Shown here in pieces: positions 34,166 to 42,921 of a stretch of DNA of 56,651 bases (within the stretch, counting starts at the first letter, position 1; the number at the start of each line of letters is the position of its first letter). Made by a program: the position numbers and the translations under genes. The notes below the pieces were generated by a model, which searched no databases, was not told where the DNA came from, and was given only the letters and a program-made list of their open reading frames with translations. Source of the stretch: Candidatus Cloacimonadota bacterium (GTDB taxonomy: Bacteria; Cloacimonadota; Cloacimonadia; Cloacimonadales; WRIO01); NCBI GenBank assembly GCA_009777575.1, contig WRLO01000013.1:1-56651 (forward strand), given 5' to 3'.

Positions 34166-34942
34166 CTATCTTCTAACCATAACTCCAATTCTTGCTTCAA
34201 GATAAGGTTCGGAAAAAATCACCCTTCTTTGTCTGTCTTCAGTTATGGTTAAAAATCCACCAATCATATCAACTCTATTGCCTTGCAACATTGGTATCAA
34301 AGCTCCAAATTGTGTATTGACAACTTCTATCCCCATATCCAAAGATTGTGCTACATGGTAAGCAATTTCAATATCAAAACCTACAAGACTTCCATCTTCT
34401 TGAACATAAGAAAAATCGTCTACAACAACTGAAGTTCCAAATCTCAATACACCATTGATTGGATTTAAAACTACTTCAGGTATTTTCTGTTGATGCTCTG
34501 GATCATTTATCCAGCGATTTAACATATCATCAAATAAACCAGAAATTTGTAAAAACTCAATAACTCTATCTATTCTTTCTTTCAAAAAGATATTATTCCT
34601 GGCTACTGCGAAGCCATAACTTTTTGTAGCAACTACATCATCAAGGATTCTGAAATTTTTATTTTGTTCTTGAAATATCCTCAATACATGAAATTCTCCA
34701 AGTACAGCATCAATATTCCTTTCTTTTAACTCGATAATAGCAAGGTTTACACTATCAAAATGTTTTATTTCAGCCTCAGGGAATATTGATAATATCCGAT
34801 TTGTAGAAACAATATCTTTGGGTATCCCTATCACTTTCCCGTTTAAATCTGAAAGTTCATTGATTCTGGGTTCTCTTCCACAGCTTATAGAAAATAAGAA
34901 TATTATTGAAATAACACAATAATAAACTTTCTTCATACTCAT
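34166..34942 (-). CDS. Circularly permuted family-3 solute-binding lipoprotein
   Basis: 258 aa with a lipoprotein signal (FLFSISCGRE, Cys near 21). The mature protein has both halves of an SBP_bac_3 domain in swapped order. Residues about 26-150 (INELSDLNGKVIGIPKD ... DAVLGEFHVLRIF ... SYGFAVARNN ... FDDMLNRWIND) equal the second half of a GlnH-type protein. Residues about 160-258 (NGVLRFGTSVVVDDFSYV ... GSLVGFDIEIAYHVAQSL ... FGALIPMLQGNRVDMIGGF ... FSEPYLEARIGVMVRR) equal the first half. Joining the present C terminus to the N terminus recreates the usual order at the inter-lobe hinge. GGAG site 6 nt before ATG. No permease or ATPase lies nearby. The ligand is probably an amino acid or similar; the role (transport or sensing) is unknown. 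Confidence 0.85.
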   Translation of the reverse strand: MSMKKVYYCVISIIFLFSISCGREPRINELSDLNGKVIGIPKDIVSTNRILSIFPEAEIKHFDSVNLAIIELKERNIDAVLGEFHVLRIFQEQNKNFRILDDVVATKSYGFAVARNNIFLKERIDRVIEFLQISGLFDDMLNRWINDPEHQQKIPEVVLNPINGVLRFGTSVVVDDFSYVQEDGSLVGFDIEIAYHVAQSLDMGIEVVNTQFGALIPMLQGNRVDMIGGFLTITEDRQRRVIFSEPYLEARIGVMVRR

Positions 34943-35019
34943 TTCCAGCTCCTATATTCATAAATCAATCTAAAGTGTAAAACTTAGAATTAATTGAGTT
35001 CTGAAAAGTTATACTTTCC

Positions 35020-35544
35020 TCATTTCTTTTTTAATTCTTCCATCAGATCATCTATGATGTCTTTAAAATTATCAAGTAATTGATCCTTAGAATTGATTTC
35101 TTTTCTCAAAATTCCAATCATTTCATCTCTGATAGAAATTTGTCTTTCGTAAAGTCTTTTCAAGAACGCGTCTTGTTCTTCACTTGATCTTGTCTGTGTA
35201 GTCCTAGGTTTCATTATGACCGCTGGCTCTTGATCTTCAACTATCTGTTTTACAGGTTTTACTGACTTGTCTATCTTTTCCTCTTTGGGTTTGAGACGAT
35301 TTGCATCTTTGAGTAATTTTTGAGATGCATCATCAAGAATTTTAACATCTTTCTCATTTTTAAACCAATAATCAACATCCACATTAAAAAAATCTGATAG
35401 CTTTCTTAAAACGCCAGCTGATGGTTTGTTCTTGTCCTTTTCTAGGTTCAACATCGTAGAATAAGCTATTGAAGTTGATTTCGCAAGCTGCCTTATACTC
35501 AACGCTCTATCCTCTCTCAATGTTCTAATTTTTTCACCTATCAT
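35020..35544 (-). CDS. XRE-family transcriptional regulator with C-terminal coiled coil
   Basis: 174 aa from ATG 35544, chosen because AGGAGG lies 4 nt before it. A longer frame from 35628 lacks a ribosome site. N-terminal helix-turn-helix (IGEKIRTLREDRALSIRQLAKSTSIAYSTMLNLEKDKNKPSAGVLRKLSDFF). A Lys/Glu/Pro-rich linker follows, then a helical, probably coiled-coil tail (RLYERQISIRDEMIGILRKEI ... LLDNFKDIIDDLMEELKKK) likely used for oligomerisation. Its promoter (35644-35676) faces away from the PIN-PhoH promoter at 36221 across the repeat-rich gap. Targets are unknown; the 128-nt leader could allow autoregulation. Confidence 0.88.
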   Translation of the reverse strand: MIGEKIRTLREDRALSIRQLAKSTSIAYSTMLNLEKDKNKPSAGVLRKLSDFFNVDVDYWFKNEKDVKILDDASQKLLKDANRLKPKEEKIDKSVKPVKQIVEDQEPAVIMKPRTTQTRSSEEQDAFLKRLYERQISIRDEMIGILRKEINSKDQLLDNFKDIIDDLMEELKKK

Positions 35545-35643
35545 TCTTCCTCCTATTACTCTGAACAATCTCTTTTGTTCAATATTATTTGATATACATT
35601 GATCCAAAATCGATGTATATAATTTCATTTTTTAAGTAGTTTT

Positions 35644-35676
35644 GAACAAATATTTTAAAGTCATTAAAAAAGTCAA
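35644..35676 (-). promoter_or_regulatory. Promoter of the XRE gene (TTGACT-N21-TTGTTC)
   Basis: Minus-strand TTGACT (35676-35671) and TTGTTC (35649-35644) at 21-nt spacing, about 100 nt before ATG 35544. Confidence 0.65.
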
Positions 35677-35709
35677 GTAAAAAATTTAAAACATATTTCA
35701 GCCTTCTTC

Positions 35710-35801
35710 GAAAAGGTAGCAACGGTGTCTTGCAGTTGATACTTTCATATATCATAACTAAATTATATTTTTCAACGGCGAGACACAGTTACTACCTTTT
35801 C
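35710..35801. mobile_element. MITE-like palindromic element A
   Basis: The 24-nt arms 35710-35733 (GAAAAGGTAGCAACGGTG, then TCTTGC) and 35778-35801 (inverted) match at 21 of 24 positions across a 44-nt AT-rich loop. No coding capacity. It adjoins element B and resembles a non-autonomous miniature transposon or a large structured repeat. Confidence 0.65.
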
Positions 35802-35802
35802 A

Positions 35803-36083
35803 GACCGGAGTCTTCTCCGAAAAGTCGTTTATGTAGCGATGTTAGCTCTGTAGAAAGGAATATATGCACCATATAGCATCTTGTATGGATGCAACAAAAT
35901 GTGCCAATATTGAGTCGGAACGCATACATGCGTTCCCTTATTGAGGCGGAACGCATACATGCGTTCCCTACGGGATGCGGTTTTGTGGTTTTACATCATT
36001 TTCTACATAGCTTCACATACCTTCGGCATGTGTAAGGTAAAATTTTATTAATATACTTTTCGGAGTGGACTCAGACCGCGGTC
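35803..36083. mobile_element. MITE-like element B (GAGTC..TCCGAAAAGT inverted termini)
   Basis: The left terminus GAGTCTTCTCCGAAAAGT (35809-35826) and right terminus (complement GAGTCCACTCCGAAAAGT) are imperfect inverted repeats about 280 bp apart, flanked by GACCG-type extensions. Two GGAACGCATACATGCGTTCC palindromes lie inside. The same termini bound element C at 42519-42679. No transposase is present, so any movement would need one in trans. Confidence 0.65.
35917..35967. repeat. Two perfect GGAACGCATACATGCGTTCC palindromes
   Basis: Copies at 35917-35936 and 35948-35967 are 31 bp apart, the same hairpin family as 3737-3916. Here both arms pair perfectly. Confidence 0.88.
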
Positions 36084-36220
36084 AAAAATACAAATGTTTT
36101 TAAATATATATTGAAACACTTTATTTCCTTTGATATCGATGATTTCAGGGTTATGATAAAAAAAATTACCATTATGAGACAAAATTGTTCCTTAGCGCTA
36201 GTTGCAAATTGAAATACTAC

Positions 36221-36253
36221 TTGACATATAGACCCAAAAAATAAAATTTGTTC
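36221..36253 (+). promoter_or_regulatory. Promoter of the PIN-PhoH operon (TTGACA-N21-TTGTTC)
   Basis: TTGACA (36221-36226) and TTGTTC (36248-36253), 21 nt apart and 24 nt before ATG 36278. Likely drives the plus-strand run to 42519. Confidence 0.7.
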
Positions 36254-36277
36254 AAAAATCAAATAATTGGGGTTTAA

Positions 36278-37753
36278 ATGGTCGAGTATAGTGCTTTTAA
36301 TAATGACATTCAAGAATCTTCGATGATGAGAAAAATCGGTGAAAGAAAGATTTTTGTTCTAGATACAAATGTTTTGATTCACAATCCTCAAGCTATGTTC
36401 AGTTTCAAGGACAATGTGGTAGTAATTCCGTTAATTGTGATTGAGGAAATAGATAATTTTAAAAAGGGGTTAGACGAAAAAGGTAGAAATGCGCGTCAAA
36501 TAGGTCGTTATTTAGATAGTCTTAGGTCAATGGGTTCATTGAAATCAGGTGTTCATCTTGAAAACGATGGATATATTATCGTATCAGTGACTAAAAATAT
36601 TGCAAAAGAATTAGAAAATGCCTTTTTTGGCAATATAAATGATAATTATATAATTGGAACTGCTTTATATTATCATAGAACTTATATAGATAATCAGGTT
36701 ATATTGATTTCTAAAGATGCCAATGTGCGTATTAAAGCTGATGTTATTGGTGTGACAGCTCAAAATTATGAAACAGAATCCATCATTTTTGAAGAGTTGT
36801 ATACTGGTATTAAGAATATAAATATAAATCAAATAGATTTTGATAAATATATAAATGACAAATATCTAACAAATGAAAAACATGAACTTCATTCAAATCA
36901 ATTTGTTAGATTTTTCATTGAAGAAAATAATGAAATACAAGCAGGTATAAATGATTCAACTCAACTGCAAGAAACTTTATCCAACGAAATAGATTTATCT
37001 AAAAAACATATAAATGGACGCTATTCTGCAGAAGATAATACTATATACCCTTTACGATATTATCTACCAAATAAAGAGATTTTAGGTATCAAAGCAAGGA
37101 ATGAAGAACAAGAATTTGCTTTTGAATTATTGCTTGATGATAATGTAAAAATGGTTAGTCTTATTGGAAAAGCTGGGACTGGTAAGACTCTGCTAGCCTT
37201 AGCAGCTGGGCTACACAAAGTGATTGAAGAAAATAAATATACAAGACTAGTTGTTTCTCGCCCTATCTCACCACTTGGAAAGGATATAGGATTTTTACCC
37301 GGTTCAAAAGCCAATAAATTTAGTACATGGATGCAACCGATTTATGATAACATGGAAATATTACTAATCAATAGAGATGAAAAAAAAGAAAATAACAAGA
37401 AATTTGGAAAAAAAACAACACCTCTTCAAAGATACCTTGATTTTGGGTTTATCGAACTAGAACCTCTCACCTACATCAGAGGTCGTAGTCTCCCTAATCA
37501 ATATATAATCATAGATGAAGCCCAAAATCTGACCCCACATGAAATGAAAACTATAATCACACGAGCTGGTGAAGGCACAAAAATCGTTATCACCGGAGAC
37601 CCCTATCAGATAGACATACCATATCTTGATTCAGAGAGCAACGGTCTTTCAATGTGTGCTGAAAAAATGAAAACAGAGGTTTTGGTCGGACATATCACCC
37701 TTGAAAAGGGAGAAAGGTCAAAACTCGCTGATATAGCAGCAAAATACTTTTAG
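36278..37753 (+). CDS. PIN-domain/PhoH-like ATPase (YlaK type)
   Basis: 491 aa. N-terminal PIN RNase domain (about 22-175) with acidic residues in FVLDTNVLI and IEEIDNFKKG, joined to a PhoH-like ATPase (about 265-491) with Walker A GKAGTGKT (297-304) and Walker B YIIIDEAQN (about 409-417). PIN-PhoH fusions are proposed to unwind and cleave RNA. First gene of a tight run: the HD-GYP gene starts 9 nt after its stop. ATG 36278 is the first start after the promoter; a second possible start is the MM pair at residues 16-17, and neither has a good ribosome site. Confidence 0.93.
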   Translation: MVEYSAFNNDIQESSMMRKIGERKIFVLDTNVLIHNPQAMFSFKDNVVVIPLIVIEEIDNFKKGLDEKGRNARQIGRYLDSLRSMGSLKSGVHLENDGYIIVSVTKNIAKELENAFFGNINDNYIIGTALYYHRTYIDNQVILISKDANVRIKADVIGVTAQNYETESIIFEELYTGIKNININQIDFDKYINDKYLTNEKHELHSNQFVRFFIEENNEIQAGINDSTQLQETLSNEIDLSKKHINGRYSAEDNTIYPLRYYLPNKEILGIKARNEEQEFAFELLLDDNVKMVSLIGKAGTGKTLLALAAGLHKVIEENKYTRLVVSRPISPLGKDIGFLPGSKANKFSTWMQPIYDNMEILLINRDEKKENNKKFGKKTTPLQRYLDFGFIELEPLTYIRGRSLPNQYIIIDEAQNLTPHEMKTIITRAGEGTKIVITGDPYQIDIPYLDSESNGLSMCAEKMKTEVLVGHITLEKGERSKLADIAAKYF

Positions 37754-37762
37754 GAAATAATT

Positions 37763-38977
37763 ATGATAAAAAATGTCCCCTTAAAAGAAGTTAAAATAGG
37801 AATGTGTCTCGCAGAATCAGTTTATACAAAATCAAGTGAATTAATTTACAGAGCAAATTTCTATTTTACTGCTCGAGAGCAGATAATAAGATTACTCGAT
37901 TCTGGAATAACGGCTGTGAAAATTAATCTAGCTCAAAGTCTGTTAAGCGATACAACATCAACCCGCAAAGATTCATCTGGAACATCTTTATATGAAAAAG
38001 TTGACAATGATTATCAAATCAGAATACATGAAGATCCAGAAAAAATTTATCATGAAATGACAGAGAGAATCGAAGAAACTAAAGAACTTTTTGATCTCGG
38101 TGATAAAGTAATTTCTGACCTTATGAATTCGGCAAGATTTGGTCAGGCATTAAATCATAAATCTATAAGGGATCAGACTACTAAAATAGTCAAAAGTATC
38201 AAGGAAAACCACTTAATTACCTTAGCCTTATTAGATTTAAGAAAATTTGATGAATATGCCTTTATTCATAGTATAAATGTAGCTGTTTTGAGTGTCGCCT
38301 TTGCGAATAATATCAAATTTTCAGAGGATAAATTACAATTAATTGCTCAAGGTAGCATTCTACATGACATTGGTAAAGCTAAAGTTCCTATAGACATTTT
38401 GAATAAACCCGGAAAATTGAATAGTTCAGAATTAAAAATCATGCAAAAACACCCTGTAATAGGTGTCCAAGTTGTTGAAGAAGACCATATAGACAATGAA
38501 ATAATTAAGGAAATTATTATGCACCATCATGAAAACTATGATGGAACTGGTTATCCTGCAAAAACAGGAGCCTCCAATATGAAAAGATATGCCTCCATAG
38601 TTTCCATAGCAGATTGTTATGATGCTCTCACAACACAAAGAGTTTACAAAGACACTATACACCCTGCTGAAGCAATGAAAAGAATTTTTACTTTATCTGG
38701 AACTAAATTCGACCCAAGAGTTGTTAATCATTTTATTAAAACAGTGGGTATTTATCCGGTTGGAAGTATTGTAGAACTCAGCGATAATAGAGTCGCAAAG
38801 GTGATTTCCTTTACTCCAGACAATCTATTACAACCAATAGTTAAAACATTGTTCAACAAAAACAATCCAAAGATACCAAATCAAGAAATCATTTCTTTAG
38901 TTAATAGCGATAAATACATCACCGGTATATGCACTGATTATATTGTAGGCACATACGATATGTTTAAAAATGATTAG
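37763..38977 (+). CDS. HD-GYP domain protein (putative c-di-GMP phosphodiesterase)
   Basis: 404 aa. An N-terminal DUF3391-like segment (VPLKEVKIGMCLAESVYTKS, 1-60) precedes the HD-GYP domain (about 150-345): HSINVAVLS (His169), HDIGKAK (His201-Asp202), HHHENYDGTGYP (GYP at 263-265) and SIADCYDALTTQR. All metal-binding positions look intact, so hydrolysis of cyclic di-GMP is expected, affecting surface attachment or motility. A C-terminal tail (about 350-404) follows. No GGDEF or response-regulator domain is present. Its stop overlaps the start of alr by 8 nt. Confidence 0.93.
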   Translation: MIKNVPLKEVKIGMCLAESVYTKSSELIYRANFYFTAREQIIRLLDSGITAVKINLAQSLLSDTTSTRKDSSGTSLYEKVDNDYQIRIHEDPEKIYHEMTERIEETKELFDLGDKVISDLMNSARFGQALNHKSIRDQTTKIVKSIKENHLITLALLDLRKFDEYAFIHSINVAVLSVAFANNIKFSEDKLQLIAQGSILHDIGKAKVPIDILNKPGKLNSSELKIMQKHPVIGVQVVEEDHIDNEIIKEIIMHHHENYDGTGYPAKTGASNMKRYASIVSIADCYDALTTQRVYKDTIHPAEAMKRIFTLSGTKFDPRVVNHFIKTVGIYPVGSIVELSDNRVAKVISFTPDNLLQPIVKTLFNKNNPKIPNQEIISLVNSDKYITGICTDYIVGTYDMFKND

Positions 38978-40997
38978 GATGAAACCGACTAAACAAAACG
39001 ATTCACGAAGCTGGATAGATATAGACCTTAAAATATTTTCGCAAAATCTTGGCGAACTAAAAAAATACTTACTTCCCCATCAATCATTCTTGCAAGTAGT
39101 AAAAGCGGATGCTTACGGGCATGGAGCCTATCAAATAGGCATAACTGCTTTGGAGCAAGGAGCAGTTATGTTAGGTGTGGCAAATGTTGAAGAAGCATTT
39201 TATCTTAGATTTCACAAAATTGTATCACCTATATTGATTTTATCACCTTCTTTAACTTCTGAAATAGATTTAATTTTAGAGTATGATATTATCCCGAGTG
39301 TGTGTGAATTGGAGTTTTGTAAATCAATTGATCTAAAAGCCAAAGAACTAAATAAAAAGATTCCTATCCATGTAAAAATTAATACTGGAATGAATCGAAC
39401 TGGTATAAAATATAATGATATAAAAAGTTTTTTTGACGATTTTTCAAGTTTTAATAATCTCTATATTGAAGGACTTTTTTCTCATTTTGCCGCTAGTGAT
39501 GATGATGAATCATTTAGTTTTTCACAATATAAGATTTTTTGTGACTGTATACAATTATTTCTATCTGAAGAGTATAACCATCTAAATCATAGCCTAAAAT
39601 ATACCCATATAGCAAATAGTTCTGGTTTATTATTTAATGATTTTTGTTCATCTAACAAAAATTTTGAGACATCAAGATTTCATCCAAATCTTGTTCGTCT
39701 CGGATTAATGTCTTATGGTTATCAACTCAATGAAAATCATAAAAATAAACTCAATCTTGAACCCGTTATGTCTTTTAAATCTAAAATTTCTCATATTGGT
39801 TATGCAGATAAAGGAGAAACGATAGGTTACAATCGCACATATAGAGCAGAAAATGACATAAAATATGCAATAATCCCTATAGGATATGCAGATGGATATG
39901 ATTTTCTTTTGTCAAATAAAGCCAGTGTATTATTATCTAAACAGTCAGACAATTATCTCTGTAAGGTTCTCGGTAAAATATCAATGGACATGATATGTAT
40001 AGATGTATCCGAAATTCCGCAAGTTGAGATATTTGATGAAGTCATTTTATTAGGAAATAAACCTGAAGAAATAACTGCCTTATACCTATCAAATATATTT
40101 AAAGGCTCAGTTTACGAATTGTTATGTCAACTAGGTAGGCGAGCAAAGAGAAATTATTTTCATGGTGAAAATCTGGTGGACAATGAACCCCTACAAAGAA
40201 GATCATTTATTCCCAATGATTTCACCGACCAAAAGCTCAACAATATCATCAAAAAAGCAATTGCACATCGAATAAATAGTGATGAAATCTCTTCTGTTAT
40301 TTATGAAGACATACTGAAGCATATTTTTATTGATTCAGATAGAGATATTACATATAGGTCAAATTTTAAACATAAAATTCATTTTTATGATAGCGATATT
40401 AAAGATTTTTACAAAGTAAAAACGGTTCTAAGTTTTCATAAAAAACTTCAGAACAATGAATTTTCAGTAGTATGTGCCAATGACAATGATAAACTCCAAT
40501 ATTATTTTCAACAAAAGAATTGCGAATATAGATGGCTATTGGATAAAAACTTAGATGTAAATGACGATAATTTTTATATTACAAAAATAAAGATTAACCT
40601 TTTAGGATCAAATCAGTTCTGGGATTCGCAAACTGGACATGATAATATTTGTAGGATGATGAGAGATAATTGCCTTATATATAAATTTTCAGACCCTCTT
40701 TTGAATAAATTTTGTGGAAAGGAAGTTAATTTTCTGATAGAAACAGAAACTTTATACCCTAAAAAAAGTCATCAATTGTCTGTTTATATTAATGAAATCA
40801 CAAAAGGTGTTGAAGTAAGTTTTTTCTATCCACAAACTATTGGTGATATGGAAACTACAATTATTTTTTCTGGAAAAGAAAAATTTCCAGCTATAAAAAG
40901 ATATTTTGACGATTTAAGAAAAATCAATACAATAAAAATAAAAACAAAAGATGATACTTGGGTTTTTCCCAATTCAGGTATAGTTTTTTCATTTTAG
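38970..40997 (+). CDS. alr: Alanine racemase with a ~280-aa C-terminal extension of unknown function
   Basis: 675 aa, against about 370 for ordinary Alr. The N-terminal part (to about 390) is a complete PLP racemase: Lys45 (VVKADAYGHG), MNRTG, the HIANSSG-like segment, IGYNRTY with the second catalytic Tyr, IPIGYADGYD, SMDMICIDVS and YELLCQLGRR. It supplies D-Ala for peptidoglycan. Residues about 395-675 match nothing I recognise. They look soluble and mixed alpha/beta, rich in Asn, Lys and Phe, with Cys-containing strands. No stop or frameshift separates the parts. The start may instead be the ATG nine bases downstream. Downstream yicC starts 15 nt after the stop. Confidence 0.92.
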   Translation: MIRMKPTKQNDSRSWIDIDLKIFSQNLGELKKYLLPHQSFLQVVKADAYGHGAYQIGITALEQGAVMLGVANVEEAFYLRFHKIVSPILILSPSLTSEIDLILEYDIIPSVCELEFCKSIDLKAKELNKKIPIHVKINTGMNRTGIKYNDIKSFFDDFSSFNNLYIEGLFSHFAASDDDESFSFSQYKIFCDCIQLFLSEEYNHLNHSLKYTHIANSSGLLFNDFCSSNKNFETSRFHPNLVRLGLMSYGYQLNENHKNKLNLEPVMSFKSKISHIGYADKGETIGYNRTYRAENDIKYAIIPIGYADGYDFLLSNKASVLLSKQSDNYLCKVLGKISMDMICIDVSEIPQVEIFDEVILLGNKPEEITALYLSNIFKGSVYELLCQLGRRAKRNYFHGENLVDNEPLQRRSFIPNDFTDQKLNNIIKKAIAHRINSDEISSVIYEDILKHIFIDSDRDITYRSNFKHKIHFYDSDIKDFYKVKTVLSFHKKLQNNEFSVVCANDNDKLQYYFQQKNCEYRWLLDKNLDVNDDNFYITKIKINLLGSNQFWDSQTGHDNICRMMRDNCLIYKFSDPLLNKFCGKEVNFLIETETLYPKKSHQLSVYINEITKGVEVSFFYPQTIGDMETTIIFSGKEKFPAIKRYFDDLRKINTIKIKTKDDTWVFPNSGIVFSF

Positions 40998-41012
40998 GAA
41001 AAGGAGATAAAA

Positions 41013-41945
41013 ATGAAAAGTATGACAGGATTTGGTAAATCAAGCTATATTGATGATAATTTCGAAATTCAAATTGAAATTAAATCAGTAAATAATAAAA
41101 GTTTTGATTTAAAAATATTGAATTATAAAGAGTTATATTTTCTAGACAACGAAATAAAAGAGATTGTTTACAACAGAATTAAAAGAGGAAAGGTAGAACT
41201 ACGAATCATCTTCAGAGACAAACAAATCCCTGAGATTGAGATTGATGAAAATAGACTCATGGCTTATTTTGAGATGATTTTAAAAATAAAAGATATGCTC
41301 AATATTCAAGAAGAAATCAAGCTTGATACTATATTACAAGAGCCAGAGGTTGTTATAATCAAGAAAACAGATTATGATACAGATGAGTTTAGAGAGATTT
41401 TATTCAATTGTATTGAAGAAGCTCTCGAAAAACATCAATTAATGGCTCAAAAAGAAGGCATGGCGATGAAATCATTCTTTGAGGAGTCATTCTACACTAT
41501 AGAAACATGTTTGTCTCAAATTCAGGACTCTATACCCTTACATCGTGAAAATCTTAGAGAAAACCTTGAAAACACTATAAAACAATTGTTAAATGCAGAT
41601 TTTACACCAGAGATTGAGAAAAGAATACTCGTAGAGACTGGGTTATACCTTGATAGATGTGATATCACTGAAGAAATAATTAGGACTGAGAGTCATCTTG
41701 AAAATATCAAAGGTTATTTAAAGAGAGAATCTTCAGGACATTCGCCTCTTAGAAGAGATGAAATTAATATTTATGCCCATTCAATTAATGAAATAGGTAG
41801 ACCTATGAATTTTATCCTCCAAGAAATGCAGAGAGAGATTAACACAATCTCTGCTAAATATACTACAACTAACACATTTATGGATGTGTTAAGAATGAAA
41901 GAAGAAATCGAAAAATGTAGGGAGCAAATACAAAATGTTGAATAA
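41013..41945 (+). CDS. yicC: YicC-family endoribonuclease
   Basis: 310 aa. N-terminal MKSMTGFGKSSYIDDNFEIQIEIKSVNNKSFDLKI and C-terminal DUF1732 part (SGHSPLRRDEINIYAHSINEIGRPMNFILQEMQREINTISAKYT) are diagnostic of the YicC/YloC family, recently shown to be RNA endonucleases acting on small RNAs. Good AAAGGAG, 6-nt spacer, ATG. In many genomes gmk follows; here a membrane protein gene overlaps its end by 11 nt. Confidence 0.94.
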   Translation: MKSMTGFGKSSYIDDNFEIQIEIKSVNNKSFDLKILNYKELYFLDNEIKEIVYNRIKRGKVELRIIFRDKQIPEIEIDENRLMAYFEMILKIKDMLNIQEEIKLDTILQEPEVVIIKKTDYDTDEFREILFNCIEEALEKHQLMAQKEGMAMKSFFEESFYTIETCLSQIQDSIPLHRENLRENLENTIKQLLNADFTPEIEKRILVETGLYLDRCDITEEIIRTESHLENIKGYLKRESSGHSPLRRDEINIYAHSINEIGRPMNFILQEMQREINTISAKYTTTNTFMDVLRMKEEIEKCREQIQNVE

Positions 41946-42519
41946 TAAAAAAGAAAATTTTATATTGCCCCACTTCGCAAATCGAGGTTGGGGGCGATGT
42001 TCTTTCAATATACTTAAATCCTCTCTTGATTCAGAAAAAATTTCTCAACATACCTCTCCCCCACCTTTTTCAAATAATGAAGAGGATTTACAACCTTTAT
42101 TTACTTGGACATCTTTCCCTTTTATAGATTTCCCACAACGCTCTATCTTAGTTTGTCTCACGATAATCATCATGGCATATTTGCTTTGGCAACTCGCTGT
42201 AATTACATGGGATCAGCCCCTTTTTTATGTTATAGGTCTGTTAATCTTATTCGGTAGTTTGATGCCTTATTTCGTACCAACTACCTATTTTTTTTATGAA
42301 GATAGATTTTTAGTTCAATACCCTATTTTCAAGATAGATAAACCTTACAAAGATTATGGATGTTTTTATACAGACAAAATGGGAATTATGCTCTCAACAT
42401 TCGTAAAACCAAGAAGATTGGATTCTTTTAGAGGTCAATCTATCAGATTTTCGAAATCAAAAAACGAAAAAGAACAATTAATCATTTTTTTAAAAGAAAA
42501 AATAGGTAAACAATATTGA
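41935..42519 (+). CDS. Two-helix membrane protein, PH-like
   Basis: 194 aa. After a ~70-aa polar N-terminal region come two transmembrane helices (SILVCLTIIIMAYLLWQLAV, about 77-97, and YVIGLLILFGSLMPYFVP, about 104-122), then a soluble beta-rich tail (FYEDRFLVQYPIFKIDKPYKDYGCFYTDKMGIML) like bacterial PH domains on membrane proteins. Overlaps yicC by 11 nt. Its TGA coincides with the left end of MITE-like element C, so the native 3' end may have been altered. Function unknown. Confidence 0.75.
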   Translation: MLNNKKENFILPHFANRGWGRCSFNILKSSLDSEKISQHTSPPPFSNNEEDLQPLFTWTSFPFIDFPQRSILVCLTIIIMAYLLWQLAVITWDQPLFYVIGLLILFGSLMPYFVPTTYFFYEDRFLVQYPIFKIDKPYKDYGCFYTDKMGIMLSTFVKPRRLDSFRGQSIRFSKSKNEKEQLIIFLKEKIGKQY

Positions 42520-42679
42520 TCCCGCTCCGAAAAGTCGTCTGTGTAGTGGCATATTGCATACGCCCATTTTTTGACTTGAATACAAGCGAATTATATAAGG
42601 CGTAAGCAATACACCACTACGCAGATGCCCTCTTAAAAATAACAGTAAATACCCCAAAAGGACTTTTCGGATAGGACTC
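42519..42679. mobile_element. MITE-like element C (TCCGAAAAGTC termini)
   Basis: Left end GCTCCGAAAAGTC (42524-42536) and right end inverted (complement GAGTCCTATCCGAAAAGTC). An internal 26-nt inverted pair at 42539-42564 and 42599-42624 (CTGTGTAGTGGCATATTGC type) folds the centre into a second stem. About 160 bp, no coding capacity. Same termini as element B. A lone related end (CATCTCCGAAAAGG) occurs at about 50310-50325. Confidence 0.7.
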
Positions 42680-42819
42680 ATAATTGGTTTTATATGATAT
42701 CTCGAAATTATATACAAAAATAGATTAAATAAATCTTTATTTTTTAAACACATACACAAAAAATAAAAAATATTTAGAAAAAAATATACAAGAGTTATAT
42801 CAGAATTTTAATAAAATTG

Positions 42820-42852
42820 TTGACAAAAGAAACTCCTTGAAAAAATTTGTTC
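42820..42852 (+). promoter_or_regulatory. Promoter of pilin-like gene 1 (TTGACA-N21-TTGTTC)
   Basis: TTGACA (42820-42825) and TTGTTC (42847-42852), 21 nt apart, giving a leader of about 65 nt before ATG 42922. Confidence 0.7.
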
Positions 42853-42921
42853 ATTAAGAATTGTTACTTTAGATAAAATGAAGTAAGTTTCTAGTTAGAA
42901 TCTAAGTAAAGGAGATACTTT

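Noticed and set aside
35545..35628. 28-codon N-terminal extension of the XRE regulator
   Set aside because: No ribosome site precedes 35628, while AGGAGG fits ATG 35544, where the helix-turn-helix domain naturally begins.
36071..36313. 80-codon minus-strand frame over the PIN-PhoH promoter
   Set aside because: It overlaps the promoter and the start of the PIN-PhoH gene, has no ribosome site, and includes the end of MITE-like element B.
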